Shown here piece by piece: positions 10,159 to 19,652 of a stretch of 64,000 nt of DNA. The position numbers were made by a program, and so were the translations under genes. Origin of the DNA: Mycobacterium sp. OAS707 (GTDB taxonomy: Bacteria; Actinomycetota; Actinomycetes; Mycobacteriales; Mycobacteriaceae); NCBI RefSeq assembly GCF_014873705.1, contig NZ_JADBDS010000001.1:248001-312000 (forward strand), given 5' to 3'. Numbering within the stretch: the stretch's first letter is position 1; each line of letters opens with the position of its first letter. Under the pieces are notes generated by a model. It saw nothing but the letters and a program-made list of their open reading frames with translations, ran no database searches and was not told the origin of the DNA.

Positions 10159-11714
10159 CGCCCGAAACGGATACGGCGTCTGCAGCCGGAGCTACCTGGC
10201 GTAATCCGTTGCGGGACAAGCGCGACAAGCGCATGCCCCGCATCCCGGGCCCGTGCGGTGTGGTGATTTTCGGCGTCACCGGCGATCTGGCCACCAAGAA
10301 GCTGATGCCTGCCATCTACGACCTCGCCAATCGCGGACTGTTGCCTGCGAACTTCGGCCTGGTCGGATTCGCCCGCAGGGACTGGGCCGATGAGGATTTC
10401 GGCAAGCTGGTGTGCGATGCGGTCAGAACGCATGCCCGCACGCCGTATCGCCAGGAGGTCTGGGACCGGCTGGCCGAGGGAATCCGCTTCGTGCAGGGCA
10501 CCTTCGATGACGCGAAAGCATTTGAGCGGCTGTCGGAAACACTTCAGAAGCTAGACGCCGAGCGCGGCACCGGCGGCAACCACGCATTCTATCTGTCGAT
10601 CCCGCCCAAGGCTTTTCAGCAGGTATGCGAGCAGCTACAGAAGTCGGGATTGGCAAGGCCGCAAGAGGGCCGGTGGAGCAGGGTCGTCGTCGAGAAGCCG
10701 TTCGGCCACGACCTGGAGAGCGCCAAAGAGCTCAACACGGTGGTCAACAGTGTCTTCCCCGAGGAGTCGGTGTTCCGCATCGACCACTACCTCGGCAAGG
10801 AGACTGTCCAGAACATTCTGGCCCTTCGCTTCGCCAACGAGTTGTACGAGCCCATCTGGAACAACAACTACGTCGACAGCGTGCAGATCACCATGGCCGA
10901 GGACATCGGTCTCGGTGGCCGCGGTGGTTACTACGACGGAGTCGGCGCGGCCCGCGATGTGATCCAGAACCACCTGCTGCAACTGCTTGCGCTGACGGCC
11001 ATGGAAGAGCCGGTGAACTTCAGCCCGCACGAACTTCAGGCGGAAAAGATCAAGGTGCTCTCCGCCATCAAGTTGATGCAGCCCATCGATGACACCACGG
11101 CTCGCGGGCAGTACGCCGCGGGCTGGCAGGGCAGCGAGAAGGTCGTCGGTCTATTGGACGAGGAGGGCTTTTCCAAGGAGTCCACGACGGAGACGTATGC
11201 CGCGATCACGCTGGAGATCGACACTCGTCGTTGGGCGGGGGTGCCGTTCTTCCTGCGGACCGGAAAACGCTTGGGACGCAGGGTGACCGAGATCGCACTC
11301 ATCTTCAAGCGCGCCCCGCACCTGCCGTTCGACAAGACCATGACCGAAGAACTCGGCCAGAACGCCTTGGTGATCCGGGTGCAGCCCGACGAAGGCATCA
11401 CCACGCGTTTCGGATCGAAGGTTCCCGGCAGCGCGATGGAGGTCCGTGACGTCAACATGGACTTCTCCTACGGTTCGGCCTTCGCCGAGGACTCTCCCGA
11501 GGCATACGAGCGGTTGATCCTCGACATGCTGCTCGGCGAACCATCGCTGTTCCCGACCAACGCCGAGGTCGAATTGTCCTGGGAGATCCTGGATCCCGTG
11601 CTGGATTATTGGGCGTCACATGGCAAGCCTGATGCGTATGAATCGGGTACCTGGGGGCCGCCGTCGGCCGACGAGATGATGCATCGCATGGGCCGCGAAT
11701 GGAGGCGACCCTGA
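10155..11714 (+). CDS. zwf: Glucose-6-phosphate 1-dehydrogenase
   Basis: First enzyme of the oxidative pentose phosphate branch; oxidises glucose 6-phosphate to the 6-phosphogluconolactone with NADP+. The 519-residue protein has the coenzyme loop [12 protein letters not shown] (about 39-50) and the active-site signature [13 protein letters not shown] (about 208-220) with the catalytic His. An N-terminal basic extension ([12 protein letters not shown]) is typical of the mycobacterial Zwf2 type. The ATG overlaps the tal stop (ATGA), so the genes are translationally coupled. The OpcA partner follows directly. Confidence 0.97.
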   Translation: MTPETDTASAAGATWRNPLRDKRDKRMPRIPGPCGVVIFGVTGDLATKKLMPAIYDLANRGLLPANFGLVGFARRDWADEDFGKLVCDAVRTHARTPYRQEVWDRLAEGIRFVQGTFDDAKAFERLSETLQKLDAERGTGGNHAFYLSIPPKAFQQVCEQLQKSGLARPQEGRWSRVVVEKPFGHDLESAKELNTVVNSVFPEESVFRIDHYLGKETVQNILALRFANELYEPIWNNNYVDSVQITMAEDIGLGGRGGYYDGVGAARDVIQNHLLQLLALTAMEEPVNFSPHELQAEKIKVLSAIKLMQPIDDTTARGQYAAGWQGSEKVVGLLDEEGFSKESTTETYAAITLEIDTRRWAGVPFFLRTGKRLGRRVTEIALIFKRAPHLPFDKTMTEELGQNALVIRVQPDEGITTRFGSKVPGSAMEVRDVNMDFSYGSAFAEDSPEAYERLILDMLLGEPSLFPTNAEVELSWEILDPVLDYWASHGKPDAYESGTWGPPSADEMMHRMGREWRRP

Positions 11715-12625
11715 TGATCGTCGACCTGCCCGACACGACAACAAACGACATCAGCAAGAAGATCACCGGCCTGCGTGAAGAGGGCGGCGCTATCACGTTG
11801 AGCCGCGTGCTCACGCTCGTGATCTCGCTTGACTCAGACGATCTGCTGGAGGAGTCCATCGAGGCGGCCAACTTTGCAAGTCGTGAGCACCCGTGCCGAG
11901 TGATCGTGGTGGTCCAGGGCGATCGAAGCGCCACCGAGTCGCGCCTGGATGCGCAACTTCGCGTCGGCGGCGATGCGGGTGCGGGCGAGGTCGTTGCGCT
12001 CCGCCTGCACGGTGAGCTCGCCGAACACGCCAGCAGCGTTGTGCTGCCCTTCTTGCTGCCCGATACCCCGGTCGTCGCATGGTGGCCTGCCGGAGGCCCG
12101 GCGGTGCCGGCACAGGATCCGTTGGGTCACTTGGCGATTCGCCGGATAACTAATGCGACAGAGTGCTCCGACCCGCTGGCCGCGATCAAGAGTCGCCTGC
12201 AGGGTTACACCGACGGCGACACCGATCTGGCGTGGGCCCGCATCACTTACTGGCGCGCGCTGCTGGCATCCGCGCTCAATCAGCCACCCTTCGAGCCGAT
12301 CACCTCGGCGCTGGTGTCGGGCCTGCGGGACGAGCCCTCGCTCGACGTCCTCGCCGGTTGGCTCGCCGCCCGAATCGACGGCCCGGTGCAGCGGGCAGTC
12401 GGCGAATTGAAGGTCGAACTCGTGCGAGACAGTGAAACCATCACCCTGAAGCGTCCACAGACAGGGGTGACCGCAACGCTGAACAGAACCAGTAAGCCTG
12501 AAGCGCGGATACCCTTGGCGCGCAGAGACGCCAAGGAGTGCTTGGCCGAGGACCTGCGGAGGCTGGACGCCGACGAGATCTATCACGAGGCGCTGCAAGG
12601 CATCGAGAAAGTGCAATACCTGTGA
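11714..12625 (+). CDS. opcA: OpcA, glucose-6-phosphate dehydrogenase assembly protein
   Basis: OxPP-cycle protein needed for correct assembly or allosteric activation of glucose-6-phosphate dehydrogenase in actinobacteria and cyanobacteria. It has 303 residues. Start ATG 11714 sits in the zwf stop (TGATG) with GGAGG at 11701-11705; an upstream ATG at 11699 would place the Shine-Dalgarno inside the gene. The protein begins [17 protein letters not shown] and contains the family region [14 protein letters not shown] near residue 120. Cytosolic, with no catalytic motif, as expected for an accessory subunit. Confidence 0.93.
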   Translation: MIVDLPDTTTNDISKKITGLREEGGAITLSRVLTLVISLDSDDLLEESIEAANFASREHPCRVIVVVQGDRSATESRLDAQLRVGGDAGAGEVVALRLHGELAEHASSVVLPFLLPDTPVVAWWPAGGPAVPAQDPLGHLAIRRITNATECSDPLAAIKSRLQGYTDGDTDLAWARITYWRALLASALNQPPFEPITSALVSGLRDEPSLDVLAGWLAARIDGPVQRAVGELKVELVRDSETITLKRPQTGVTATLNRTSKPEARIPLARRDAKECLAEDLRRLDADEIYHEALQGIEKVQYL

Positions 12626-13359
12626 GCCACATTGTTGAGAAGTATTCCGACACTGCGGCATTGGTGGCGGCGGCAGGCGACCGACTGGTGGAGGCGATCA
12701 TCAGCGCCGTCGACAACCGCGGCACTGCCCACATCGTGTTGACCGGCGGGGGCACCGGCATTGGCTTGCTCAAGCGGGTTGGCGAGGCCGGCGACAAGAT
12801 CGACTGGTCGAAGGTGCATCTGTACTGGGGTGACGATCGGTTCGTTCCCGAAGACGACGACGAACGCAATTACAAGCAGGCCCGTGAGGCGCTGCTCGAC
12901 CACATCGACATCCCGACCGGCAACGTGCATCCGATGGCGGCCAGCGGCGCTGAGTTCGGCGACGACCTGGACGCCGCAGCACGCGATTACGAGCAAGTGC
13001 TCTTCGCCAATGCCGACGAGGGGCAGCCCGCACCGGACTTCGACGTGCATCTGCTGGGCATGGGACCGGAGGGGCACATCAACTCACTGTTCCCGGATAC
13101 GGCCGCGGTGCGCGAGACAGAGCGACTGGTTCTCGGTGTGCCGGACTCCCCCAAGCCGCCGCCGCAACGAATCACGTTGACGCTGCCCGCGGTTCAGCGT
13201 TCGCGCGAGGTTTGGCTCGTGGTTTCGGGCGCAGGCAAGGCCGACGCGGTGGCGGCCGCGATCGGCGGCGCCAAGCCGGTCGACGTGCCCGCCGCCGGCG
13301 CGGTCGGTCGCGACGCGACAGTGTGGCTGCTCGACGAGGACGCCGCCGCCGAGCTCTAG
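12622..13359 (+). CDS. pgl: 6-phosphogluconolactonase
   Basis: Hydrolyses 6-phosphoglucono-lactone to 6-phosphogluconate, completing the step started by Zwf. The product has 245 residues of the DevB/Pgl family. The phosphate-binding loop is [14 protein letters not shown] near 35-48, the motif YWGDDRFVP near 70, and the catalytic region [16 protein letters not shown] with the conserved His near 150. Start GTG 12622 overlaps the opcA stop by 4 bases (GTGA); the frame is open further upstream but would run antiparallel through opcA without a family match. Last gene of the pentose phosphate operon. Confidence 0.95.
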   Translation: MSHIVEKYSDTAALVAAAGDRLVEAIISAVDNRGTAHIVLTGGGTGIGLLKRVGEAGDKIDWSKVHLYWGDDRFVPEDDDERNYKQAREALLDHIDIPTGNVHPMAASGAEFGDDLDAAARDYEQVLFANADEGQPAPDFDVHLLGMGPEGHINSLFPDTAAVRETERLVLGVPDSPKPPPQRITLTLPAVQRSREVWLVVSGAGKADAVAAAIGGAKPVDVPAAGAVGRDATVWLLDEDAAAEL

Positions 13360-13414
13360 GAGCGCGCCGGGAGTCGGATATCTGACGGATTTCGCCGGAT
13401 TTCCATCACATTCC

Positions 13415-13546
13415 CTACTCTGGCGGGCGTCGGCTTTCGACATCGCCCCTTTGGTCGGCCTCCGCGTCGGCGAATCCCGCGACGTACTCCGCGATACGTC
13501 GGACAAGGTCAGGGCTGGCTGAACGTGGGTTGTTCCGGCACTGCAT
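13415..13546 (-). CDS. Possible 43-residue small protein
   Basis: A short minus-strand frame starting ATG 13546 fills most of the 230-base gap between pgl and the coiled-coil gene. The product starts MQCRNNPRSASPDLVRRI and continues as an amphipathic, helix-like stretch with acidic residues. Codon third positions lean GC-rich, like the neighbours. Against it: no well-spaced Shine-Dalgarno (an AGG lies only a few bases upstream) and no family recognised. A longer overlapping shadow frame exists on the same strand. Low confidence. Confidence 0.22.
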   Translation of the reverse strand: MQCRNNPRSASPDLVRRIAEYVAGFADAEADQRGDVESRRPPE

Positions 13547-13593
13547 ACCTGATTCAGACGACCACTACGCTCCGGCGGTTCCATCGATGTGGT

Positions 13594-13599
13594 CATAAT
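13594..13599 (+). promoter_or_regulatory. -10 element, leaderless small gene
   Basis: CATAAT, one base from the TATAAT consensus, ends 7 bases before the ATG at 13607. This spacing predicts a leaderless transcript and selects ATG 13607 over the in-frame starts at 13589 and 13598, which would overlap the promoter itself. Confidence 0.5.
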
Positions 13600-13606
13600 G
13601 TCGGGC

Positions 13607-13981
13607 ATGGTTGACAAAGGTGGCAAACCCGCGCCTCGGACGGGCACCGAGCGGATCCGCAAGCTCGCGCAGGCGGCACTGAACGCCGACGTGACGGTGG
13701 AGCAGGTCGACACCATCCTGGAGGGGCTGAGCGAGACCCTGGTCGACCTGAACCATTCGACAGGCAACCTCGACGCCACCCTGGAGCGGTTCAACGAAAC
13801 GATCAACCAGATCAACGAGCTCGCACCGCGACTGTTCGCGGTGGTCGATCGCCTCGAAGCCATCGTCGGTCGCGTCGAACGCATCGTCGACATCGGTGAG
13901 GCTGCAGTCGCGCCGATCGCGGCCACGGAGTCCGCAGTGCGCGGTGTCGTCAACAGGATGCGTCGAACCGCGGGACTCTAA
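13607..13981 (+). CDS. Conserved coiled-coil protein of unknown function
   Basis: A cytosolic protein of 124 residues with no signal peptide or membrane segment. After a basic start (MVDKGGKPAPRTGTERIRKL) the rest is a long heptad-like helix: LEGLSETLVDLN, LDATLERFNETINQINELAP and VVDRLEAIVGRVERIVDIG show regular leucine, isoleucine and valine spacing. This resembles small mycobacterial coiled-coil proteins, but no function is known to me. It ends 10 bases from the stop of the convergent ppc gene. The pgl operon upstream runs in the same direction, but a CATAAT box suggests a promoter of its own. Confidence 0.7.
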   Translation: MVDKGGKPAPRTGTERIRKLAQAALNADVTVEQVDTILEGLSETLVDLNHSTGNLDATLERFNETINQINELAPRLFAVVDRLEAIVGRVERIVDIGEAAVAPIAATESAVRGVVNRMRRTAGL

Positions 13982-13991
13982 CGTCGCGTGG

Positions 13992-16787
13992 CTATCCGCT
14001 GTTGCGCAGCGCGGTTGCCAGCCCACTCATGGTCAGCAGGATGCCGCGCTGGACCAGTTCGTCGTCGTCTCCTGAGCGGTACCGCTGCAGCAGTTCCACT
14101 TGCAGATGGTTCAGCGGCTCGAGATACGGAAAGCGGTTGAACACCGACCGCGCCAACGCCGGGTTGTCCGCTAGCAGGTCGTCCTGGCCGGTGATCAGCT
14201 TGTGCATGCGGATCGTTCGCTCATGCTCGTCGACGATCTTGCCGAACACCCGCTGGCGCAGCGCCTCGTCTTCGACGAGTTCGGAATAGCGCGCAGCCAG
14301 ACCCATGTCCGACTTGGACAGCACCTGCGCCATGTTCGATAGCACGGTGCGGAAGAACGGCCAACGACGATAGAGGTCTTGCAGTACTTCAAGCCTTCCG
14401 TCGCCGTCGGCGATCCAGGTTTCGAATGCGGCGCCGGTGCCGTACCAGCCGGGCAGCATCACCCGCGACTGGCTCCAAGCCAGTACCCACGGTATGGCTC
14501 GTAGATCCGAAATCGACGTCGTCGGTTTCCGCGACGTCGGCCTGCTGCCGATGTTGAGCGCACCGATCTCGCTGACCGGCGTGGACGCCTTGAAATACTC
14601 GACGAAACCTGGTGTCTCATGGACTAATTCGGCATACGCGCGCTGAGCGCGGGCAGCCAGTTCGTCGAGCACCTCATAGGCAGGCCCCGCCGCATCGCCC
14701 AGGCCTTCGACGTCGAGCAGCGTGGCCTCCAACGTGGCCGCCAACAGCGTCTCGAGGTTGCGATGTGCGACACGCGGTTCGGCATATTTGGCGGCGATCA
14801 CTTCGCCCTGCTCGGTGATCCGAAGCGATCCGTTCACCGCACCCGGTGGCTGGGCGAGAATGGCGTCGTAACTCGGCCCGCCCCCGCGACCGACGGTGCC
14901 ACCGCGTCCGTGGAAGAGCCGCAACCGAATTCCGGTCTTGCGGGCCGACTCGACGAGGTCCAGTTCGGCGCGATACAGCGCCCAGTTTGCCGCCAGGTAC
15001 CCCCCGTCCTTGTTCGAGTCGGAATACCCGAGCATCACCTCTTGGCTGTCATCGCGTGCACTCACGACGCCGCGATACAGCGGAAGGTCAAGCACCGCTT
15101 CGAGAATGGCCGAACCGCGCTGCAGGTCGTCGATGGTCTCAAAGAGCGGAACGATGCCGACGGGGGCATAGGGCTCGTCGCCCGAGGCATCGAGCAGGCC
15201 AACCTCCTTGAGCAGGATCGCCGCCTCGAGCATGTCCGAAACCGACTGACACATCGAGATGATGTAGTTCGGTATCGCCTGCGGTCCGAAGACCCGAACG
15301 GCGCGGGCGGCCGCGGCGACGATGTCCAGCTCCTTGCGGGCCAGCTCCGACAGTGCGGCGTCGTCTTTCGTCAGCGGTCGACGGGTCGCCAACTCGGCAG
15401 CCAGCAGTTCGACACGCTCCGGTTCGGCCAGCGACGGGTAGTCCGCGTGTACTCCCGCCCACGCCAGCAGCTCGGCCACCACCTCCTCGTGCACATCGGA
15501 GTTCTGGCGCAGGTCCAGGCCGGAGAGGTGAAAACCGAAGACCCGCAAGGCTTCCCGCAGCCTGGCCAGCCGATCATCGGCGAGCACACCGCTTCCGTTG
15601 GAGCGCAATGAACCATCGATGACATCGAGGTCGGCAAGCAGTTCGGCCGGCGTCACATAGCGTTCCAGGCCGAGGTCGAGTTCGTGTTCCGGCTGGCTGT
15701 CCAGGATCTCAGCCGCGGTCGCGGTGAGCCTGCCGTGGATGACGCGCAATGCGCGGCGGTACGGTTCGTCGGCGCGGGCGGGCTCGTTGCACACATCCGC
15801 CAACGCTTTGAGCTCTTCGCTGACCTGCACCAGCCGCGCCGACATCGACAGCTCCTGCTCGAGAAAACTGATCTCGGTGAAGTAGTGCTCGAACGCGGTG
15901 AAGGAGGCCCTGCCAGTGGCTTGACGGACGACTTCGGCGGTGACGTTGGGATTGCCATCGCGGTCACCGCCGATCCATGAGCCCGGTCGCAGAATCGGCA
16001 GCTCGAACAGATCCGCGTCCGGCCAGCGGGCCTGCAACGCGGATCGCACCTCCGCGTTGACCTTCGGGATGACCTCGAGGAACGCCGACTGGTAATACCG
16101 CAACCCGGTCTCGATCTCATCCTGAATCTTCAACCGCGACAACCGAATCAGAGCGGTCTGCCATAGCGTGAAGATGTGCCGGCGCAGTTCGACGTTGATG
16201 TCGCGGCCGTCGTCGGTTTCGGTGTGCCCGTGCAGCCGCAACCGCATCAGTTCGGTGATCCGGTGCTGGGTGTCGAAAACCGTGCGGCGGCGGGTCTCGG
16301 TGGGATGCGCGGTGATCACCGGCGAGACCAATGCACCGCTCAGCGCTTCGGCAACTGTGGCCGAATCCAGTTCTGCCGAGTCGAGTTTCAAATACGTGGC
16401 GGCCAGAGTGCTGTTCTGCGGCGGCTCACCTGCCGCGAGATGGATCGCGCGGCGGCGTTCACGGTGAATGTCCTCGGCGACGTTCGCCAGCAGCGCGAAA
16501 TGAGAGAACGCGCGGATGACGGGGATGGCCTGGTGGATGTCGATGCCGTCGAACATCCGGGCCAACTCGGCGCGATCGATCTCCGAGCGCCGCACGCGGA
16601 ACGATTCGACACGGGCCCGCTCGACGAGGTCGAACACCTCCTCGCCGTTCTGCTCACGCACCGTGTCGCCGAGAATCGTGCCGAGCAGGCGGATGTCCTC
16701 CCGCATCGGCTCGGTGGCCTCGCGACCCACCTGGGTGCGCCGCACCGAACCGATCGGTGCGAGCGTGACGTCGGGTCCTTCAGCCAT
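13992..16787 (-). CDS. ppc: Phosphoenolpyruvate carboxylase
   Basis: Carboxylates PEP with bicarbonate to oxaloacetate, refilling the TCA cycle. At 931 residues it is of normal bacterial length. All signature regions are present: [13 protein letters not shown] (catalytic His, about 161), [10 protein letters not shown] (273-282), [10 protein letters not shown] (587-596), the flexible loop [13 protein letters not shown] (625-637) and the C-terminal [11 protein letters not shown]. Start ATG 16787 gives [14 protein letters not shown]. tuberculosis is recalled as lacking ppc, so the gene points to a non-tuberculous species. It is monocistronic and convergent with the coiled-coil gene; a hairpin sits just upstream of its start. 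Confidence 0.97.
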   Translation of the reverse strand: MAEGPDVTLAPIGSVRRTQVGREATEPMREDIRLLGTILGDTVREQNGEEVFDLVERARVESFRVRRSEIDRAELARMFDGIDIHQAIPVIRAFSHFALLANVAEDIHRERRRAIHLAAGEPPQNSTLAATYLKLDSAELDSATVAEALSGALVSPVITAHPTETRRRTVFDTQHRITELMRLRLHGHTETDDGRDINVELRRHIFTLWQTALIRLSRLKIQDEIETGLRYYQSAFLEVIPKVNAEVRSALQARWPDADLFELPILRPGSWIGGDRDGNPNVTAEVVRQATGRASFTAFEHYFTEISFLEQELSMSARLVQVSEELKALADVCNEPARADEPYRRALRVIHGRLTATAAEILDSQPEHELDLGLERYVTPAELLADLDVIDGSLRSNGSGVLADDRLARLREALRVFGFHLSGLDLRQNSDVHEEVVAELLAWAGVHADYPSLAEPERVELLAAELATRRPLTKDDAALSELARKELDIVAAAARAVRVFGPQAIPNYIISMCQSVSDMLEAAILLKEVGLLDASGDEPYAPVGIVPLFETIDDLQRGSAILEAVLDLPLYRGVVSARDDSQEVMLGYSDSNKDGGYLAANWALYRAELDLVESARKTGIRLRLFHGRGGTVGRGGGPSYDAILAQPPGAVNGSLRITEQGEVIAAKYAEPRVAHRNLETLLAATLEATLLDVEGLGDAAGPAYEVLDELAARAQRAYAELVHETPGFVEYFKASTPVSEIGALNIGSRPTSRKPTTSISDLRAIPWVLAWSQSRVMLPGWYGTGAAFETWIADGDGRLEVLQDLYRRWPFFRTVLSNMAQVLSKSDMGLAARYSELVEDEALRQRVFGKIVDEHERTIRMHKLITGQDDLLADNPALARSVFNRFPYLEPLNHLQVELLQRYRSGDDDELVQRGILLTMSGLATALRNSG

Positions 16788-16800
16788 GGCTCAAGTATCG

Positions 16801-16822
16801 ATGCGGGCGCTGAAGCCCGCAT
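16801..16822 (-). terminator. Hairpin terminator after the porin operon
   Basis: A perfect 8-base-pair stem, ATGCGGGC-GCTGAA-GCCCGCAT, lies 11 bases after the last stop of the minus-strand MspA-like operon and 14 bases before the ppc start. There is no U-tract, as is common for mycobacterial terminators. Part of it could also lie in the ppc leader region. Confidence 0.55.
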
Positions 16823-16832
16823 GACGAGGGTC

Positions 16833-17183
16833 CTAGTGCTGCGGAATCACGATCGGAGTGGGTGTCGGTGTGGTGCTCGTGCTCGGCGTCACGGTAGGCG
16901 ATGGTCTCTGGCCGGTGGGCAACACGATGGGCGTCGGCTTGGCGTCACCTGTCTTGCCGCCGCTGTCGCTGTCGGAATCCGACTTCTGCGGCGGGGGCCA
17001 ATCCACGGATGTCGGTGGCCAGCTTTCGATGCTGTTGTCCGATCCCGATCCCGATCCCGGAGGTGAGCAGCCGGCACCGGCTCCGAAGTCACCCGCGGTG
17101 GTGCAGTCAGCATCGGCGACAGGGGCACCCCACACTGCCAGCGAGAGTGCCACTGCTGCAACGCAAATCCGCAACGTACTCAT
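16833..17183 (-). CDS. Small secreted Pro/Ser/Thr-rich protein
   Basis: A 116-residue exported protein. MSTLRICVAAVALSLAVWG followed by APVADAD is a clear Sec signal peptide. The mature part has two Cys near its start (DCTTAGDFGAGAGCSPP), then a low-complexity region of Ser-Asp-Gly, Pro-Lys and Pro-Thr repeats (TPTPTPIVIPQH at the end), typical of extended or O-mannosylated mycobacterial wall proteins. Its ATG overlaps the stop of the MspA-like porin gene by 4 bases, so it is the second gene of that operon and may work with or near the porin. No known family. The start was set at the overlap rather than the longer frame to 17519, which runs antiparallel-like through the porin. Confidence 0.75.
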   Translation of the reverse strand: MSTLRICVAAVALSLAVWGAPVADADCTTAGDFGAGAGCSPPGSGSGSDNSIESWPPTSVDWPPPQKSDSDSDSGGKTGDAKPTPIVLPTGQRPSPTVTPSTSTTPTPTPIVIPQH

Positions 17184-17818
17184 AACGTGAGAATGTCCCC
17201 GTAGGCGTTGACGCTGTCGTCCGACTTGTCCGTGTCGATCATCGCCGTCGCGAAGAACCGGACGGAGACCTGTCCTCCACAGCTGTCCACCTTGACGTGT
17301 GCGTCGTGCACCACGATCTCGCCGGTGCGGCCCTTCAATTCCTTCTTGCCCAGCCCGAGGTTCGTGATGTTTCCCGGCAACAGATTGATCGAGGCGTTTC
17401 CGCCGATATCGGCATACGGGCCAACGATGTTGAGCAGATTGCCGCCGTTGAAGCCAGGGCTGATACCGGCGTCGGCATCGACACCGATGCTGCCGCCCTC
17501 GCTGAGGTCGACCTGACACCCCAGTTGCAGACCGAAAATCAACATGCCCGAGTTCACTGCCGAGTTGCCGTTGCCGTCGATCGAAGCGACCGCCTTGCCG
17601 GTGACAAAACCTTCTCTGGTGAACGCCGTTGCGGCCATGTTCGGCACGGAGTTGATGGTCATCTTCGTCAGCGCAGCGCTCAGATGCCAGCCGTCGTCGG
17701 TGTCCGCGGATTGGGTGACGTCCGCGACGGGCAACGGGTCCGCTGCGGCGATGCCGGGTCCGAAAGACACCAGAACAACCGCAACAGCACCGGCGCGAAG
17801 AAGTATGTGCACGAACAC
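17180..17818 (-). CDS. MspA-family outer-membrane porin-like protein
   Basis: A 212-residue member of the mycobacterial MspA porin family, which forms octameric channels in the mycolic-acid outer membrane. A Sec signal peptide (about residues 1-26, ending GIAAADP) precedes a mature part rich in alternating beta-strand patterns: DGWHLSAALTKMTINSVPN, LTKM/TREGFVTGKAVASI, GCQVDLSEGGSIGVDADAG, and a late NAH-like strand GEIVVHDAHVKVDSCGGQV, the counterpart of the MspA SNAHGTV region. Two mature Cys residues are present (LGCQV and DSCGG), possibly a disulfide; classical MspA lacks them as recalled. Start GTG 17818 is likely. Operon with the Pro/Ser-rich gene. Confidence 0.8.
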   Translation of the reverse strand: MFVHILLRAGAVAVVLVSFGPGIAAADPLPVADVTQSADTDDGWHLSAALTKMTINSVPNMAATAFTREGFVTGKAVASIDGNGNSAVNSGMLIFGLQLGCQVDLSEGGSIGVDADAGISPGFNGGNLLNIVGPYADIGGNASINLLPGNITNLGLGKKELKGRTGEIVVHDAHVKVDSCGGQVSVRFFATAMIDTDKSDDSVNAYGDILTL

Positions 17819-17928
17819 GCGCGCGATCCTATGGTCGACTGCTGAATGGTTCCTGGCACCGCGGGTTGCTGCCGTCCTGCTGGTGGCGCATGCTGATTGC
17901 AGAGCAAACTCCGAGGTTGGGATCCATC

Positions 17929-18165
17929 ATGAAAGCGCTCGCCGCCACCATCTTTGCGACGTTCGTTGCGTTGGCGCTCGGCTATCCGGGCCCCGCTGCC
18001 GCCGAACCGCAGGCCTGTCCGAAGAACACTGTCACGATCGGCAACCAGGGTCAGGTGATCAATGTGCCGCAGCAGAGCCAGGTCTGCGACGATGATCCGA
18101 CGGGCGGACTGCTCGGCGACCTGCCGGTGCTTGGCAATCTGCCCGGCCTTGGCGGCATCCTCTAG
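17929..18165 (+). CDS. Small secreted protein, 78 residues
   Basis: A short exported protein of unknown function. The signal peptide MKALAATIFATFVALALG with a PAAAEP cleavage region is followed by about 50 mature residues holding two Cys (QACPKNT and SQVCDDDP), which could form one disulfide, and a Gly/Leu-rich tail (GGLLGDLPVLGNLPGLGGIL) with a repeated LxGxLP pattern. The frame is open to 17866, but ATG 17929 is preferred because the signal peptide then starts cleanly. It is divergent from the porin operon across 110 bases and convergent with the next gene, whose stop is 3 bases away. Confidence 0.75.
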   Translation: MKALAATIFATFVALALGYPGPAAAEPQACPKNTVTIGNQGQVINVPQQSQVCDDDPTGGLLGDLPVLGNLPGLGGIL

Positions 18166-18168
18166 CCG

Positions 18169-18594
18169 CTAGAGAGCGGCAAAGAGCAGCATCAGCGCCA
18201 GGATCAGCAGCCCGCCGCCGATCAGCGCGACCACCGGCCAGACTCCCCGATACCGCTGCGGCGGCGGGCCCAGCGATCCGCGGGCGAAAGTGAACACCGG
18301 CGCCCGGTATTCGAGTTCGACGAACTCCCCCGGCGGCACCACGACCGTGTAATCGGCGGGACCGGTTTTCGGCGGAAAGAAATACCTCGTATAGACGTGC
18401 ACCTGGTGCCTGCCCGCCGGGACGAGCAGATCGGCCTTGCCCCAGCGTTGGCCGGGAATCTCGGCGCCGTCGACGAATATCTTCGGGCCGAAGAAGTCAA
18501 AGAAGCTGCCGAAAGCCCTGTTGTACAAGAAGGTGATCGCGATGCCCTCGACGGGCGTGTAGTACGGCTGCCGGCTGTGTTCCGGCGTGTTCAT
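18169..18594 (-). CDS. Single-span membrane protein, unknown function
   Basis: A 141-residue protein conserved in mycobacteria by appearance but with no assigned function. A soluble N-terminal domain of beta-rich character (YTPVEGIAITFLYNRAFG, GRHQVHVYTRYFFPP, PGEFVELEYRAPVF) is followed by a C-terminal membrane anchor (VVALIGGGLLILALMLLFAAL). The soluble part resembles small PEGA-like or Ig-like beta domains, which is only an inference. It lies just downstream of secG on the same strand with 7 bases between, so it is probably the last gene of the gap-pgk-tpiA-secG transcription unit. Confidence 0.65.
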   Translation of the reverse strand: MNTPEHSRQPYYTPVEGIAITFLYNRAFGSFFDFFGPKIFVDGAEIPGQRWGKADLLVPAGRHQVHVYTRYFFPPKTGPADYTVVVPPGEFVELEYRAPVFTFARGSLGPPPQRYRGVWPVVALIGGGLLILALMLLFAAL

Positions 18595-18601
18595 GGCCGC
18601 C

Positions 18602-18835
18602 CTAGGTGTACTTGATCAACAGCGCGACGCCGATGATCGAAACCAGCCAGATGCCGGTCACGAAGAGCGTCAGCCGGTCGAGGTTCTTCTCGACAACCGT
18701 CGACCCCGACAGGCTGGACTGGACGCCACCACCGAACAGCGTGGACAGGCCACCGCCCTTTGCGCGGTGCAGCAGGACCAGGAGCACAACCAGCACACTG
18801 GTCACGACCAGGGTTATCTGCAGGGCCAATTCCAT
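18602..18835 (-). CDS. secG: Protein translocase subunit SecG
   Basis: Small accessory subunit of the SecYEG channel, 77 residues with two membrane helices (LALQITLVVTSVLVVLLVLLH and LFVTGIWLVSIIGVALLI). They are linked by the hallmark cytosolic loop HRAKGGGLSTLFGGGVQSSL. The frame extends upstream into the tpiA region, but the ATG at 18835 gives the family length. Its position after gap-pgk-tpiA is conserved in many Gram-positives and in mycobacteria. Confidence 0.95.
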   Translation of the reverse strand: MELALQITLVVTSVLVVLLVLLHRAKGGGLSTLFGGGVQSSLSGSTVVEKNLDRLTLFVTGIWLVSIIGVALLIKYT

Positions 18836-18866
18836 GGCAGCCAGACTACAGGCTCCTGAGCTGCTA

Positions 18867-19652
18867 TCAGGGCAGGGGGCCGCCGGCCGCGATGGCCGAC
18901 AGTGTCGCGAATTGCTCGCCGTCCAGCGACGCGCCACCGACCAGTGCGCCGTCCACATCCTCCTGTGCGACGATCTCGCCGACGTTCTTGGCGTTGACCG
19001 AACCGCCGTAGAGCACGCGGACCCCGGATGCCAGTTCCGGCGTCGCCAGCTTGCCGAGCTCGTCGCGGATGGCCTTGCAGACCTCCTGCGCGTCGGCCGC
19101 GCTGGCCACCCGGCCGGTGCCGATGGCCCAGACCGGCTCGTAGGCAATCACGGAGTTGCCGATCTGCTCGGAAGTCAGGCCGGCCAGCGAACCGCGCAGC
19201 ATCTCCACGTTGTGTTCGACGTGGTTGCCGGCCTCGCGGACCTCGAGCTGCTCACCGATGCAGATGATCGGCGTCAGGCCGTGCTTGAAGGCCGCGGACG
19301 ACTTCGCGGCGACGAGGGCGTCGTCCTCGTGGTGGTACGTGCGCCGCTCCGAGTGCCCGACGACGACGAACGTGCAGCCCAGCTTGGCCAGAAAGGCTCC
19401 ACTGATTTCGCCGGTGTAGGCACCCGAGTCGTGCTGCGACACGTCCTGTGCACCGTAGGTCAGCCGCAGCTTGTCCCCGTCGACCAGGGTCTGCACGCTG
19501 CGCAGGTCAGTGAACGGCGGGATCACCGCGACGTCGACCTTGTCGAAGTACTTGTCCGGCAGCGAGAACGCGATCTTCTGGACGAGCGCGATCGCCTCGA
19601 AATGGTTGAGGTTCATCTTCCAGTTGCCGGCGATCAGCGGCTTACGGCTCAT
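18867..19652 (-). CDS. tpiA: Triosephosphate isomerase
   Basis: Interconverts dihydroxyacetone phosphate and glyceraldehyde 3-phosphate in glycolysis and gluconeogenesis. TIM-barrel protein of 261 residues. Catalytic residues are in place: Lys in GNWKMNLNH near the start, His in GHSERRTYH near 100, and Glu in [11 protein letters not shown] near 170; the phosphate loop is [11 protein letters not shown]. Its ATG overlaps the pgk stop by 4 bases. Third gene of gap-pgk-tpiA-secG. Confidence 0.97.
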   Translation of the reverse strand: MSRKPLIAGNWKMNLNHFEAIALVQKIAFSLPDKYFDKVDVAVIPPFTDLRSVQTLVDGDKLRLTYGAQDVSQHDSGAYTGEISGAFLAKLGCTFVVVGHSERRTYHHEDDALVAAKSSAAFKHGLTPIICIGEQLEVREAGNHVEHNVEMLRGSLAGLTSEQIGNSVIAYEPVWAIGTGRVASAADAQEVCKAIRDELGKLATPELASGVRVLYGGSVNAKNVGEIVAQEDVDGALVGGASLDGEQFATLSAIAAGGPLP

